From Parastagonospora avenae f. sp. tritici 18332-5 (lineage: Eukaryota > Ascomycota > Dothideomycetes > Pleosporales > Phaeosphaeriaceae), in contig JAFJTR010000112.1 of assembly GCA_022559985.1 (NCBI GenBank), forward strand, positions 20,598 to 84,597: 64,000 nucleotides of DNA. Reading direction: 5' to 3'. The notes below the pieces were generated by a model, which was given only the letters and a program-made list of their open reading frames with translations, did not search any database and was not told where the DNA came from. Made by a program: the position numbers and the translations under genes. This document shows, in pieces, positions 10,975 to 23,153 of this stretch (positions are counted from its first letter, which is position 1; each line of letters opens with the position of its first letter).

Positions 10975-12949
10975 ACCATTCCTTCCTCCATTCGTCAATT
11001 GTAGCAATATCTTCAATAGGAAGAGATTCACAATAATCACTCAATCGTGTCATCTCAGCCTCCCTAAAGCTAATATACCCATCGTAGCTTTCTGCACTAA
11101 CCCGATCAGGATTATAGATCCTGCTGCTGAACTCGGGTGCTGGCTCCAGAGCCGGCACTGATGGAAGGCAACCTTCGATACTGTTTGCAATATCACGCTC
11201 GTCGACTGAGACTATATTACCATTTGCTGCAGAATCGGTGGCCGGCGAAGCATGTGTGTTTACGCATATGCTACGGACGTCTCCGTAAGGATCATTCTGT
11301 ATCACCGGAGTTGGCGTGTTGAATGTAAAGTCTCCCAACAACTCAATCCTCTCTGTTCTCTGTATCTTCCTGGCCAGTTCCGCATCCGTCGCGGCAGAAG
11401 TCGTGGCGGAAGTCGTGGCAACAGTTTCATCGTCGAAGGAGAACGCTTAATGTGTCAGCGACACATTGCATCAATGAAGCTTTAGGACGTGTGTGTTGAC
11501 TTACGCATTGTTGATTCTACTCTCCCCGACTTGGCCGAAGTACATCCATCGATACCGCCGTCTACGATTGTATTGTAGCCTCCGATAGTGTAATCTGATT
11601 GTACATCTTCTAGGCTGAAAGCGGTCTGAGCTTCCTGTATGTTATACGATCGCATCGGGACTTGGAGAGCGTCTGGCGCACAGACTCTTTGTCGCTTGCG
11701 ACTATGTGTGATGGTAGCGTCTTGGGAGGGCTTAGTCGCTTCTGAGCTAATCGGGACTGTCTGAGAAGATGGTGGGATATTTGTAGAACGTTCACGCCCT
11801 GCTGGCGATTGTGTATCAGTCCGTTCGGTACCGTCTGCAATGGCCTGTTTTGGGAGTATTTTGCCGCTTGAAACAAGTTGTTCACAATCCACATACTGAG
11901 AGATAAGAGATGTTGTACGAGTGTGTCCTTCTCGGATCTCATTTGCGGTCGTGCCTCGGGCTAGAAGACCTTGAACAAGTTCTTCGGTTACTTCAAAATC
12001 GAGAGCCCTAGATTGTCCATCAGTCTTTTCGAGCAGTTCATTGCGGCATTTGCACAGTATCCTGATGTCCTTCTCGTTGAGAGCTTCCAGACTGTACTAG
12101 GTTAGCGAATACCAGTTTAGGTTCGATTGTACATACTCTGATTTTGCGCCCCTTAATGAGCGTAGAGAACCTGGACCACCAGCCTCCGCAAGCTTGAGAT
12201 AGGGGCGCGATCGGTGGAACATTCTACGCACAGCTGACTTCTCCTCGCCCATTTCTTTAGCTAGCTTATCATAGGCATCAGTCCGTTTGCTTCGTCCATG
12301 CGAAAGCCGCCCAGTTGAAAGTCTTTCATATTGATCGACAATTTCACTGAAACACACAAGAAGAAGTCGATATTGGTAATTATTGTCGCCCTGTGAGGAA
12401 GATCTCTCTTGCAAGAGCTTCGCTTGTGCAAACATCGCCTTCGCTTGTGCAATCAGGTCCATGGGGAACGGGCTTTTATCAAGCTTGAGCGAGTCGTACC
12501 TGGTTGAACAACCTGCGCTTGTATCGGAAAGAATCCTAATCAACCTATTCACCCTAGTCTTTTGTTCGCTATCAGGCAGGAGGCGTTGCAAGTACACTTC
12601 GAGTAACGACTTAGGAGCATCTTGTGGTTGAAGCGATTGACGTAGCTGATGTGGCTGATGTGGCTGATGTGGCTGATGTGGCTGATGTGGCTGGGAGACG
12701 GTAGTGGCTGTTGCCCGGTTGCGTTCGTCTTCTTCGCGAGCCCCAAATTCAACTGGGAGAAGTCTCCACCACTCTTGCACACTTCCTCTCCTATAGAACC
12801 GATGGAAACATGCAAGTAGGACCTTTGTACTTAAGTTATCCACCAGCATCAACTCGCAACAGTCTACTTACGGGGTCTCCGAGGACAAGAGATGGTTTGC
12901 ATAGATCTAATTCTTTAATCAAGTTCGTCGAAGAAACATTCAGCATCAT
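10964..12949 (-). CDS. Hypothetical 610-aa protein with Gln-Pro-His repeat
   Basis: Four exons fit in phase: 12949-12872, 12822-12137, 12091-11505 and 11445-10964, with introns of 49, 45 and 59 nt. The first exon encodes MMLNVSSTNLIKELDLCKPS and joins at LVLGDP|VLLACFHRFYRRGS, then VQEWWRLLPVEFG, a conserved-looking block. Residues near 70-90 are a short QPH tandem, from a 9-bp DNA repeat at about 12639-12692. The middle and C-terminal parts are Ser/Thr/Gln-rich with a basic patch (HSRKRQRV) that could be a nuclear signal. The family is unknown to me; a nuclear role is only suggested by the basic patch and the composition. Confidence 0.6.
12639..12692 (+). repeat. 9-bp coding microsatellite (His-Gln-Pro)n
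   Basis: About five copies of GTGGCTGAT in tandem, preceded by a diverged copy, all inside exon 2 of the 610-aa gene. They encode HQP units on the minus strand and are a candidate length polymorphism. Confidence 0.85.
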
Positions 12950-12995
12950 CGCTGCAGAAGGTCGAGTTCAGTGTGCAATTGCAAAGAGGCGGTCT

Positions 12996-13122
12996 CAGGA
13001 TGGTTTGCGTCCCAGGCCCTGGGACGCAAACCAAACTGTTTTCGGATCGCCCCAGCTCAATGCAGGATGGTTTGCGTCCCAGGTCCTAGGACACAAACCA
13101 AACTGTTTTCGGATTGCCCCAG
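12996..13122 (+). repeat. Two 67-bp direct repeats, each with a 31-nt palindrome
   Basis: Copy 1 (12996-13062) contains a 15+1+15 perfect inverted repeat at 13002-13032 (GGTTTGCGTCCCAGG and its complement). Copy 2 (13063 to about 13122) has the same layout at 13069-13099, but four C-to-T or G-to-A differences spoil the palindrome. It lies just upstream of the 610-aa gene's start. Confidence 0.85.
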
Positions 13123-13657
13123 ATCTATCAGACCATCAATTTGCCAGTCTTCTAAATGAAGGAATCTAAACTCTATTAGAGATTGCCCCTGGTCGGAGCC
13201 AGACCTCTTCGCAGTCATGGAAGCGAGACACAGGCGAATTAGCGTTGGGCCGACGACACTGTTTTCCCATATCCTGCCGTCTAGCGCTGAACTTGATCAC
13301 TGAGTTCGTCATGGTTGCTGACTGATCTTGAGTATTGCTTCTTGTTGTCGAGTCCCGTGGATCGGCCCTTCAAGCTCTTAGCATTGAATGATTGTGTGCC
13401 GTTCCGGTTAGCCTGAGTGTTGAGCTTCGATGAGGGCGAATTATCTGTGATATATCATGTGCGCATCTCGCGAGGTCCTTCAGTACATTTACAGTCCTTC
13501 ATCGGTTGCCTTACCGCCCTCCCAGTCTTTCGCTGCCTCTTTTCAGACCTGCATGCTTTACTTCCTGCCTCGTTGCCTTTTGGCGCCTACCGTTCACACT
13601 ACTGCGCACTGCCACATGCGTTCGCGCCGGTGCGCAGCTTCAAAACCCTCCTGAACA

Positions 13658-14547
13658 ATGGCTGGCACACTAGCAGTTGCAATCATCTGCCCAGTGTCTA
13701 GCCTCGTGTCGGGCTTTGCGCAAGTTGCTCACTTTTATCATTCACGAAAGAATGTCCCGCGTTGGCGGCGTTTGGCCCATTGGTCTTTGGTCCAGTTTAT
13801 TTCCTATGTCCTCAGCTCTGTTGTCACTATTGTTGTTTGGCAGCTATTCAAGGCCTCACCGAACATATCAAGCATTGCTTTTCAGTGTTTCATGGGTATT
13901 TGTTTGCTCAACAGCCTCATTGGTCAAGTTCGTCACCAAACCCTTCAAGGAGGAATATACTAAAAGTTTCCAGTATTTTTTAGTCTTTTCCATCTTCCGG
14001 GATAGTGACCGTGCTAGTCTCGTTAATGGGCCGTTCTTCATATCCATTTTGGCCTACATACTTGGTTTCGGATTTTCGCAGTCATCTTCTGTGAACCTTG
14101 TTAGGATGGGAGTTAGCTTAGCATGGTGCAGCACTCTCATTTTCTACACAGTTGTCGGGATCGCTGTGAGATCAACATTTTTGACGATTTCATTGCCAAC
14201 TTCCAGAAACACGTTTTTTATGGCCGTTTTCATAATTGCAGCTCTTGGCCTTTTGGTTCTCGGTATCGTCACGCTCGGGAAAGATGATCCTTATGGCTTG
14301 CTCCTGGTAAGTTCACCTTGGTCAAGACGACATGATCTGACTGAAGAAGGGTTTGGCCGTCGCAGTTTGTGCCGCGCACCTCCTGTTGACCGGGATGCAA
14401 TTTGTTGGGTGGCTTTCGAAGGAGAGAGCCTCGTCGCAAAGCTGCCTATCGGATGCGGAGACTCGCAGGGTACAGTCTCTTGCGAGTGTGACACGGTTAG
14501 GGCACTTTCTGCATTCTCTGAGGGTTGCTAACGTCGCTCTAGTCTAG
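13658..14547 (+). CDS. Multi-pass membrane protein, 261 aa, hypothetical
   Basis: Exons 13658-13922, 13984-14306 and 14350-14547 fit in phase, with introns of 61 nt (GTCAAG donor) and 43 nt. Hydrophobic segments include TLAVAIICPVSSLVSG, VQFISYVLSSVVTIVV, FQCFMGICLLNSLI, FFISILAYILGFGF, GVSLAWCSTLIFYTVVGIA, FMAVFIIAALGLLVLGIV and GLAVAVCAAHLLLTG, so about six or seven helices. Ends in a short soluble tail. No transporter or receptor motif recognised. It lies head-to-tail with another small membrane protein at 15140. Confidence 0.55.
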
Positions 14548-15139
14548 CATCTCGGCCGTCGTCTAGCTTCCAGTCCCAAGCCTCCGAAGAAACCAAAGCC
14601 TAACTATTCGTAGTGTTGATTGTACATTCTATCACTTTCAACAGAGACTTCAGGCAATCAACTTTTTCATATCTCAATCCCTATCGCTTCGCGCCATCTC
14701 ACTAGCTTGAGAACACCATTATGCAGGCCTTTTTGTAATCATTTTAAGCAGAACCACAATATCAATCGTTTCGCGCATGACTCTCTTCACTACGTGAAGC
14801 CCATTCTTGACTCTGCGCAATAAGAGAAAAATCAAAGAAATGAAGAGCCTGGCGCACCGATTACGTTGGTGCTATGGCGAGGTCGCTCCGACTTGGCGTT
14901 AATGATCTCTTCTTTGGTTGGCACGCTATGCCAGTCTGGAAGTGGTTGATGCGAGGGGATGTTGGATGATCGCGTAGGACCAGCCTAATTGGCGCAGACA
15001 CGCATGTGCTACGGCTTGGAGTCATGCAATGTTCGGCACAATGGGTGGTGATCAGCCATTCCCTGGTAGCAACTCCGCACTGAACATATAAGACGGCGAT
15101 GGGCCGACTTCTCACTGCTTTCAAATCATTGTAGCAGAG
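14548..15139 (+). other. Intergenic between two membrane-protein genes
   Basis: No supported gene. Likely 3' end of the upstream gene and promoter of the next. Confidence 0.45.
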
Positions 15140-15661
15140 ATGGGTCACCCTATTCTTCTTGCCCAATGCTATCTTGTTTTCATCCTTGCCCTGTACCTGG
15201 TTCAAGACCTTCACTTCGCTTTCGTGGTCTCCATCGGCATGAATTTCAGCCTTCTCATCCTCAGTCACTTCATATCACCCAACATCACTATTCATGGCGC
15301 TGCAATCACTGGAACGCTTCTATGGACTTGGTTGAAGCCTATCCGTATGAATACAATTGAGACATCTTATCGCTAGCTGACTACTGCAGGCCCACATATG
15401 GATAATGCAGATAATGCAAAATCTACCGGTATCTTGCTCGGCTTGATCTTGTTCACAGATGCCTTCGTTCTTGGCACACGTATACAGAAATTGATCCTCG
15501 CTTTCCCGCTAGGGCTTGTATGGGTCATGACGCTTGTGTCAGCCCCATGCTCATTTTCTCTCATTTCAATTACCGTGGTCTGGACATCAGCGGCTGTATT
15601 GTTGTTAATTGAGAGGAACTTTGGAGAACTTCTCGGGTGGAGGGATACAGCACCTTACTAA
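15140..15661 (+). CDS. Small membrane protein, 158 aa, hypothetical
   Basis: Exons 15140-15344 and 15390-15661 are joined by a 45-nt intron (GTATGA, CTGAC branch, TGCAG). Hydrophobic segments: ILLAQCYLVFILALYLV, AFVVSIGMNFSLLILSHF, ILLGLILFTDAFVLGTRI and a long C-terminal pair around FPLGLVWVMTLVSAP and ISITVVWTSAAVLLLI. About four or five helices. No known family recognised; same orientation and style as the gene at 13658. Confidence 0.5.
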
Positions 15662-16139
15662 TGTGATTGCTTCTCTCTGTAGTTGCGCGCTTAATCACAA
15701 CCTGGGTATTTATATAGTTAGCGGACAAATTCGATCGTTGTACAACATCATCTCATAACGTGCTGATGTTTGATTTGAGTCGCGTCCCGCTTCTTTGACC
15801 ATGAAATCGAGAGCTTTAGAAATAGCAAAGCGTGATTATCCCGCGTACTAGTGCAGCATGAAATCAGTCTTAGTGCCGTTGATTGGCTACACGTAAGACA
15901 CGAACGCGGTTGTGACACTCATGTTAAGAGCTCAAGATCGGGACGAACACGGGAGGGCAATCTATATATGCAGGCCCGACGTCCTCCATAATCTGTCTTA
16001 CCGCTCTTTTAGTCTCACCGGTTGCCTACACTTCGCAAACCAATCCGCCAGTAACACGACGAAGGCGCTTTGAAACACCTAACGATATCACATTTGCCTT
16101 ATTTTCCGCCGTTTGTACTGGTTGCCTCGTTGCCTCGCC
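15662..16139 (+). other. Intergenic, no gene seen
   Basis: Probably 3' region of the 158-aa gene and promoter of the 617-aa gene. No clear element. Confidence 0.45.
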
Positions 16140-18347
16140 ATGGAAGCACTACCATCTGCACCCACACCATCATGCCTTTTCCCCCCCGATCGCACTTCGA
16201 AGTACCAAGGACTCACTTTAGTCGTGCCAGGGCAGTTTCATGCCGATTCGCAGACGCTGCTAGGGAACCAAGAAATGGCAATTGGTAAGGGTGTTGCCTA
16301 TCCTGTGTCTCGAGTCACGAAGGAACATATATTGGGATGGGTAGACGGACCCAAGCGACCTTGCATATATCTCAACCTTCCTCCTACCAAACGAGAACAA
16401 TTACCTTACCTGGCATTGTCTTTTGGAGAGCGAGACAACCTTGTTGTAACGGGCGTGTTCATTATCGGTGCGTTCGAGTGCTTTCGATTAGAGCAGAGTG
16501 AGAGATACTTTGGTCTTGGCGAGCTCAGCGACAGCTACACGGATATCCTCTCCAGGTAAGGCCCTCAAGAACTTATGATGTGCATACGACTAAGCGATAA
16601 AAGGTACCCGGGTGTTCAACGTACGGCTCTTTGTGGAGCATCACGATATAATGTAGAGCACCAAGTATGTCATATTCGTGGTCATTCAAGCTCACGGAGA
16701 CCTGACCTTTTCAGCAAGTTCCTGGAATCACGCATACCGATACGACCCTTCTTGCGTCTTCTCGGCCGAGACCGACACGCAGCGACGATACACTTTTGAA
16801 CGACGGCTTCGAACCATCCAGGTTTCGTCCGAATACCACAAGGCTGTTAGAACCAGGGCTCAATGCAGGCACATCGCGAGAAGAAGTTACTGCATGTGTG
16901 GATGCTCTGCCCCTAGGCGCTCCATTCGAAAAAACGAGTGCGTTGTCGTCTAAGTCATCTGCCAAAGAAAAGCCATCGACAACGTATATCAGCATTGAAT
17001 GCACGAGTAAGAAATTCGTACTTAAATCGCTCGGTATTTCGAACGCTACACACCTGAAACTTCTGGTAAGGATACTTACTACCACATGATGAACATAGAT
17101 TGGATAACGTACCCTATAGAAGAATGCTAAAGAAGCGCACAGACACATGAAGGAAGAATCGGCATCTCAGTGCGTCATAAGCTGGGACAACGTACCAAAC
17201 GGAACAAAGTACCGAGTGGCAGACTGGATGATATCCAATGCCCATAAGTCCCTACAGCAGTACTATAACCAATTCGTGTACGACACTCCATTTGGCAAAC
17301 GAGATTGGGTGTCCATGTGGTATCTTGCCTATAGTCACAAATACAGGTTGGTCCAATGCGACGTGGACAGTAAACAGGACTAATGATGGTGTGAAGGACG
17401 CGATCGGTTACTGCAGAAAAAGCCAGTCACAGCCCCCACGATTCGGATTTCCAGAGAGCGAACTCTCCAGGCGGAGTTTATACCAAACAGACATCCCAAG
17501 AAGTGTGTGGAAGTAATCACGATGCTGGCGAAACATTTCATTCAAGCCCGGACGTGTCACTGGTACTGCGGCTCCCAGCAGAAGCACAATTTCGATGTTT
17601 ACCCTCCGGCACATCATCCTTGCCGTCAGAGTACCATAACGACAGAACCGAACTCCCAAACGACTCCCACAGTTGCCAAGTAAGTTGACAACACCAAAGC
17701 TCGCATGTGACTGACACACCTAGTCTGCCCCCATACCTGTGATCGGCATACCATTCCATGGGTCAAGAGGTTTTTTATTCGCACAGCCAGACGAGATGAA
17801 CGAGATGATAGTTGAGACACCTTCATTCGTTCAGTCACATAACACCCCGCCGGCCGGCTTCACTTCATCAGTTCTTAAAAGCCCTACAGTTGCAGCATAC
17901 CTTCCTCCAACCGCAGAATCACGCGCAAAGGATGAGAGTAGCAATCTCTTAGAGCAGCCACAAGAACGCGCCTTTCTACAGTATCACACTTCCCTTCCTA
18001 CCACCGACATAAAGTCACCGTCGACGGAACCTCAGTCTAGCTTTCCCTATCAATATACTACTCCACAGGCGGAAGCTCCAGAGAACGAGGTTTTCTCGCA
18101 AATATCGGTATCCGAGCCTTCTACGAGCTACTCCACGCATGGCATTATACGAGGTAGTGCCCAGGCACAGACAATGAGCCACAGCGACGTGATGAGCAAT
18201 ACCTGGTGGTGTACTTCTACGTCGCCTATGCGTCGGAGGTCTAATACGAACGTTTTTTTGGAGAATCCTGCACTGGAGGGATCACAAACTGGAATTTTCT
18301 CTCTAGGAGTACAACAGGATTACACTGAGCTAGGGTCATATGTTTAG
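16140..18347 (+). CDS. Hypothetical protein, about 617 aa, seven exons
   Basis: A consistent model joins 16140-16555, 16604-16664, 16715-17065, 17120-17346, 17417-17502, 17547-17679 and 17768-18347 without stops. The last three junctions are less certain (GTTGGT and GTGTGT donors, and an 85-nt intron with a CAAG acceptor). The N-terminal part reads LTLVVPGQFHADSQTLLG and IYLNLPPTKREQLPYLAL. The middle has YRVADWMISNAHKSLQQYY and FDVYPPAHHPC, and the last exon is Ser/Pro/Thr-rich and probably disordered. I recognise no domain. Alternative junctions could change the length by tens of residues. Confidence 0.45.
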
Positions 18348-18439
18348 AGGGTAGCCGCCCTCAATCAAAGTCCATTCTTCATGCTCTTGCCAATTTCTTC
18401 TTGTATAGAAACACGTTGGTGCTACACCTTAGTCGGCAA

Positions 18440-18610
18440 GCACTACAAGAGCAGTTACAATCCGAATATCTGCAGGACTTCCACAAAACACAGCTGGCAA
18501 GAGTATCTCTAGTGTAGCTTCTGCCTTGCAGTCCACTGTCAGTTCGCAAAGGAACATGAGACTAAGGATACGCAATTTGAATGGGTCTATCGTACACTCA
18601 TATATTCTTG
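18440..18610 (+). pseudogene. Decayed partial copy of the C2H2 exon
   Basis: One frame reads HYKSSYNPNICRTS, then SWQEYL, a TAG, and CSFCLAVHCQFAKEHE. This lines up with HYRLKHQHHIHEL...RWQASFYCGFCSAVHRQSSKGH in the C2H2 gene about 1.2 kb downstream. It is a truncated tandem-duplicate remnant with at least one stop. Confidence 0.5.
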
Positions 18611-19027
18611 CCAACTATTACTGAAGGGCATCTACAAGACCAATTAGAGTGTTTGATTAGAAACGTGTTTGCAGGCTATGTGTTGCGACATTTGCATGAT
18701 CGTCGCTTTTTCGAACGCCGAGACGCGAGGTAAACGCCACGCGTTATCCTTGCGCTCCGACCATGGCGTTTAGGCGGCTACGGTTCAGATTATATCATGC
18801 AGACTTTCCAGTCGTTCACACCCTCTTCCTCTGTGCCCACTTTCCTCCTAAGTCATCCTCACTCGTCCTCCGCTAAAGTCCCTGTTGAGTTCTATAAATG
18901 TGGTAGTGTATTAACATTCGTATTGCACTCACTGACATCTTTCTAGATAGCTTCGTTGCAAACACCAGGACCTATCACATCGGACGAGATTGTTACAGCA
19001 AAACCTATCCAACTAGATCCGCATACG

Positions 19028-20152
19028 ATGAACAGTCTAGATGGGACCAAGCATGTTCCTGCTCAGCCTGTTCGTGGCCAAGAGCATCTTTTCAAGAACG
19101 ACGACAGCACACACACAGCGGAAGAAGCCAGCATCACTACGAGGACTGACATCGATGATTCCGAGACTGATACGTGGAAGGATGAGTCAACGGGGTGGCT
19201 CTGGATAAACAAACACCCGGAAGTGCAGCTGGAACCTGATTTTTTTAAGCCTGAAGACAATGAAGAAGGATCAGTGCCTTCATCACAGGTCATGGGGGAT
19301 TACTGCCGCAAATTGGGACAGATGGACCATGACACTCCTCCACAGCGACTCAAGAGAGAGGCGACACAGTCGTTACAAGAAGAGACTCTGGTCACGAGAA
19401 AGACCAAGGCGATTTGCTCTCCTCAGTCCCTTGCAATGACTGAGTAGGAAGCTCCCCGTGTTCGACTATCCAGACTGACCATATCTTAGCCAAACGATGA
19501 GTACGGTAATCCCACGATTTTTTTGTACAGCCTGCGACGTTGCGTTACCGGATTTCGATCAGTGGAAAAAGCACGAGGTCGCCGAGCACTCCGAGGCTCG
19601 AGGCTGGCTCTGCGAGAAGTGCCTCGACTCACCCTTGGCGATGCATCACAGTCGAGAAGCACTACAGAAGCATTATCGACTCAAACATCAGCATCACATC
19701 CACGAACTGCAACTGGAGGGGAGCTATGTTGGGAAGCGTTGGCAGGCTTCATTCTATTGTGGCTTCTGCTCTGCAGTCCATCGTCAGAGCTCAAAGGGGC
19801 ATAATGCTTGGGACGCACAGTTCAATCACATAAGGGATCACTTTGATGGAGGGGCGAACATCGCCGAATGGAAACGTCACTGGCCGCAGACACATATCGT
19901 TCGAGACAGCCGTATGTGCTATCGATCAACACCAAGAGAATCCCACTAATTATGAAACTAGGTGGGCCAATTCAAATGCTCATAAAGGAAGCAACGATGC
20001 TGCCGTCGAGAAGTTCAGTTGTCGAGATCCCTACGAATTCAAGAGTGATTATACGCACAGAAGATGGCGAAGACCGTGAGATTCATCTGTCTGAAGTCGA
20101 TAGATCTGTATCTCTGGGTCTTGCTTTCATTCCTCTTTCAACTTTCACTTGA
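19028..20152 (+). CDS. C2H2-type zinc-finger protein, about 342 aa
   Basis: Exons 19028-19443, 19490-19911 and 19962-20152 fit in phase (GTAGGA and GTATGT introns, 46 and 50 nt). Exon 1 is acidic and Thr/Ser-rich. Exon 2 carries FFCTACDVALPDFDQWKKH with a following H (C2H2 spacing), then WLCEKC...HYRLKHQHH and FYCGFC...HIRDHF, three zinc-finger-like units. The C-terminal exon (IQMLIKEATMLPSRSS) is not zinc-binding. Probably a nuclear DNA- or protein-binding factor; targets unknown. The frame is open 5' of ATG 19028, so a further upstream exon is possible. A decayed copy of exon 2 lies at 18440-18610. Confidence 0.6.
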
Positions 20153-20620
20153 GATAGCATAGGCATGGATCATGAAGGCGGCGGTAGGATGAGCTTCCAA
20201 CACGTCGAGATCTATTTGTACACCAGGAGAAAATCTTCAACTTGACTGAGAACAGTTGAGCTCCTCAAAATCAAGGGTTATACTGCAGAACTCATACTCC
20301 AGCCAGGAAAGGGACATGCTGAGGACGTGAATGAGCCCCTTGAAGAAGAAGAGAGGGCTTTTCTTGATCGCTCTTGAGCATTAGATAGAGCCCACTCGGC
20401 AAGTCTATCTTGACTAAGGATCTGGCAGCAATGAATGCGTAGTGCATACGCATATTAGAATGACATAATATGCCTTCAAACCAATGCACGGCATAAATAC
20501 TCCCCGCGCATCGTCAAGAGCTGTTTTAGCTGCCCCTCACTCCAACGCCTACTCGTGACTCACACCAACCCATCCTACAAACTCTATTCTCTGCGGTACG
20601 AGTAACCTCGGAAGTTAGCT

Positions 20621-21173
20621 ATGTTCCACCAGTCTGAGCAGACTGACTTGCGACAACCGGGCGATCCACAATCCGCGGACGCACGCATGCCAGCAAAGAA
20701 AGAGGGTCGAATTACTCTAGCGAGCACTAGCCTCAACGGATTGGTGGATTACAAAGAAGGCAAGCTCTGGATACCAGAAGAACTATCCTCTGACAGTGAA
20801 AAGCTCTTGGAGTGCCAAAAGAGCATCTTGACTGCAGCTAGCGAACGCGATAAGACAAGGGTCCAGCGCGTATGCCTACCTGGATGGCTCCATAAGGACC
20901 CAAAGATGGCTCTTGCGGCAATTCGATTTCCTCAGGCGCTCGAAAATGGTCAGAAATTTGAACATATTCCTGTATCTTATTGGTTTGTGGGAAATGATCT
21001 CATGGACGCGGTGGTATTGGTTCCTCAGGAGTTATGCTTCGCAACCGATATTGGTGAGTATCATATCAACTTTATGGAGCTTGATGCAAAGTACGGACCC
21101 ATCCTCGACAGGTGATACTTCCCATACAAAGTCCCCATACCTGGAACCTGACAAGAACCCAGGTGGGAATTGA
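20621..21173 (+). CDS. Hypothetical protein, 164 aa
   Basis: Exons 20621-21053 and 21112-21173 (58-nt GTGAGT intron, phase 1) join FATDI|GDTSHTKSPYLEPD. The protein has a polar N-terminus (MFHQSEQTDLRQPGD), LNGLVDYKEGKLWIPEELS, and a hydrophobic stretch VVLVPQELCF near the junction. No family recognised. Its architecture (short, polar, two exons) resembles the following gene, but I see no sequence homology. Confidence 0.5.
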
Positions 21174-21465
21174 GACCCCGGGTCATGTAGTGACAGAAGG
21201 AGATCTGTGCACAAGGCGGCCCGTAGATCCTATCCTGTAACGCTTGCAGAAGTGGATAGTGTATGTCCGTGCTATGGTAGCATACGAATGGAATGGAGTG
21301 GGCAGTAGCGTCTCGGCGAATGACGGACTGCCTCACGCCAGGTGGAATCTGCTCATTTGTCATCTAGGGGGCTTCTAATCTTTGCTACATACAACTTTTG
21401 CTCCCTCTCCATGATTGTGTTCCTGCTAATCGAGAACCTCACATCGCGGGATATCGTTAAAGAAC

Positions 21466-22128
21466 ATGAACCTTAGTCAAATTCTTAATGGGACGGCAGC
21501 CCCAGAAGACACCAACATGTCGGCTTTAGCTTACAGGCAGCCGTCGTCTGTACAGGAAATGACTGCTCCCTCGCTACAGTCTCTTGAACAGACACCAGAA
21601 AAGTCAGCGCCCCTCTAAGTCATTACTCTATCGTAGATTCAAATCTAACATAGCATTAGCCCCATCTTCGACTCGCGACTGAACGATCCAAATACGCCCA
21701 AAATTGCCTCATTCTATACAAACGATCGTGAAAACAAACCCCACGGCACTACCTCACACTGCGATCTTGTATCAGGACCCGAATCCTTCGAGTTATACTC
21801 TCAGCCTGGTGGCGAGCCTTTGATGGAGCTCCAACAAAAGCTCAATCAAGCAACCAAAGAGTATATCAATGCAGTACATGGACTCTCGAATGACTACATA
21901 GGACATGGCAGAGGCACGAGTCATATGGAAGTAGTGCCTGAGCCGCAAGACAAACCGATCGAGAATGGAGCTTTTGCCCTTAGCACCACTACGAACACAC
22001 AGCTTTCAGGAGAAACCATTGGTCTAGCAAGATCTTCAAGTCAAGGAATCACAAGGAACAACAGCTCTCAGAAATATTGTGTGAATGAGATAAGTAAGAT
22101 CAGCAAGTACAGCAGATGTAAGGAATGA
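21466..22128 (+). CDS. Hypothetical protein, 201 aa
   Basis: Exons 21466-21602 and 21660-22128 (57-nt GTCAGC intron) join EQTPEK|NPIFDSRLNDP in phase 2. It begins MNLSQILNGTAAPED. The rest is polar, with a helical stretch MELQQKLNQATKEYINAV and a Ser/Thr/Asn-rich tail. No recognised domain; probably intrinsically disordered. Confidence 0.5.
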
Positions 22129-22347
22129 GAGTGGGCTGATGGTATAAGCAGGCGCATCCAGCGTAAAAGAATCCCTGATAGAACAACGTAGGCGTGTGTT
22201 CATGAACAGTTGAAGACAAATATGCGCTCTACTGCGAAGGGAACTCTTCGGATTACAATTTTTTCATCACACCACTGAATCACAACTCAAGCAGTCAATG
22301 TTCAGGACAGACATGCTCAGCTGCTCTGCTCAAGATTTTGGATATCT

Positions 22348-22774
22348 TCAGGACTGGATGACCATCTGGCGGGTCGTCAATTTCTTCTTTTCACCCTCGT
22401 GTTTCCGATGCATGACGAAGTTTTCCTTTGGGGCTTGTTCGAAGACCATTTTGGTCACCTCGGCTCTGATATGTTCCTCCAATTTTTTGTACTCTGGGGC
22501 CTTGGCTATAGCTTCGGAAAGTTCCTCTAGGCTCATATATTTGAGTGAGGATCTTGAACGGCTGATTACAACTTCCAGAGTACATTTTAGTTTTTCGTAT
22601 CCGGCCTGTTATATACTTATTAGCTCTTTCATTTTCCATGTCGACCTCTACACTTACCCCATTGCTGTACTCTTGAAGAAATGCCTTATGTATTGAGGCG
22701 GTATCAAGGCTGGAAAGAGGGTCTATTTTTAAATTGGTGGAGTCAATCTCGGGCTTCAGAATTATGCTGGCCAT
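22348..22774 (-). CDS. Small charged protein, 123 aa, hypothetical
   Basis: Exons 22774-22617 and 22561-22348 are joined by a 55-nt intron (GTATAT, ACTAAAAT branch, ATCAG) in phase 2, giving ENERAN|NRSRSSLKYMSLEEL. The second exon is strongly helical and charged (KAPEYKKLEEHIRAEVTKM, HRKHEGEKKKL). No family recognised. Clean splice phases and steady coding character support a real gene. Confidence 0.5.
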
Positions 22775-23153
22775 CTCAACTGTTGATGAAATTGCTGCTT
22801 AGAAGGTGGTGATGTCAGATAAATACGTAGGGAACACTTCTAGGTATAATTTGTTCGGCAGCCTCCAGGTCCTGCCCGTGAGAGCAGTCACGTGCTGCCA
22901 AGGAGCCCGCCTGTTTGGGCTTAGCCCAGTTCCATCTCCATCAACTCACCTGAGTTTCCGATAGCAATTGATCACGAATTCAATCCACTTTCATGTGTCT
23001 ACTCTTGTGCCTCTCATCATAATTTATAGTACTTTTTCAGAAGAAAGCAGAGTTTGTTTCATAGGAAAATACAAGGTGCATGTGATAGGGGCGCAGCCGC
23101 CCGCATCCCAAATTACGTTTAGGAGGAGCTGCGAATAAAAAGTTACCCGAACA
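22775..23153 (+). other. Intergenic, no gene seen
   Basis: Upstream region of the 123-aa gene. No supported frame. Confidence 0.45.

Noticed and set aside
13677..14531. A 284-codon single-exon reading of the membrane-protein locus
   Set aside because: It mixes two true frames across introns; the three-exon model starts at 13658 and keeps all hydrophobic segments in one frame.
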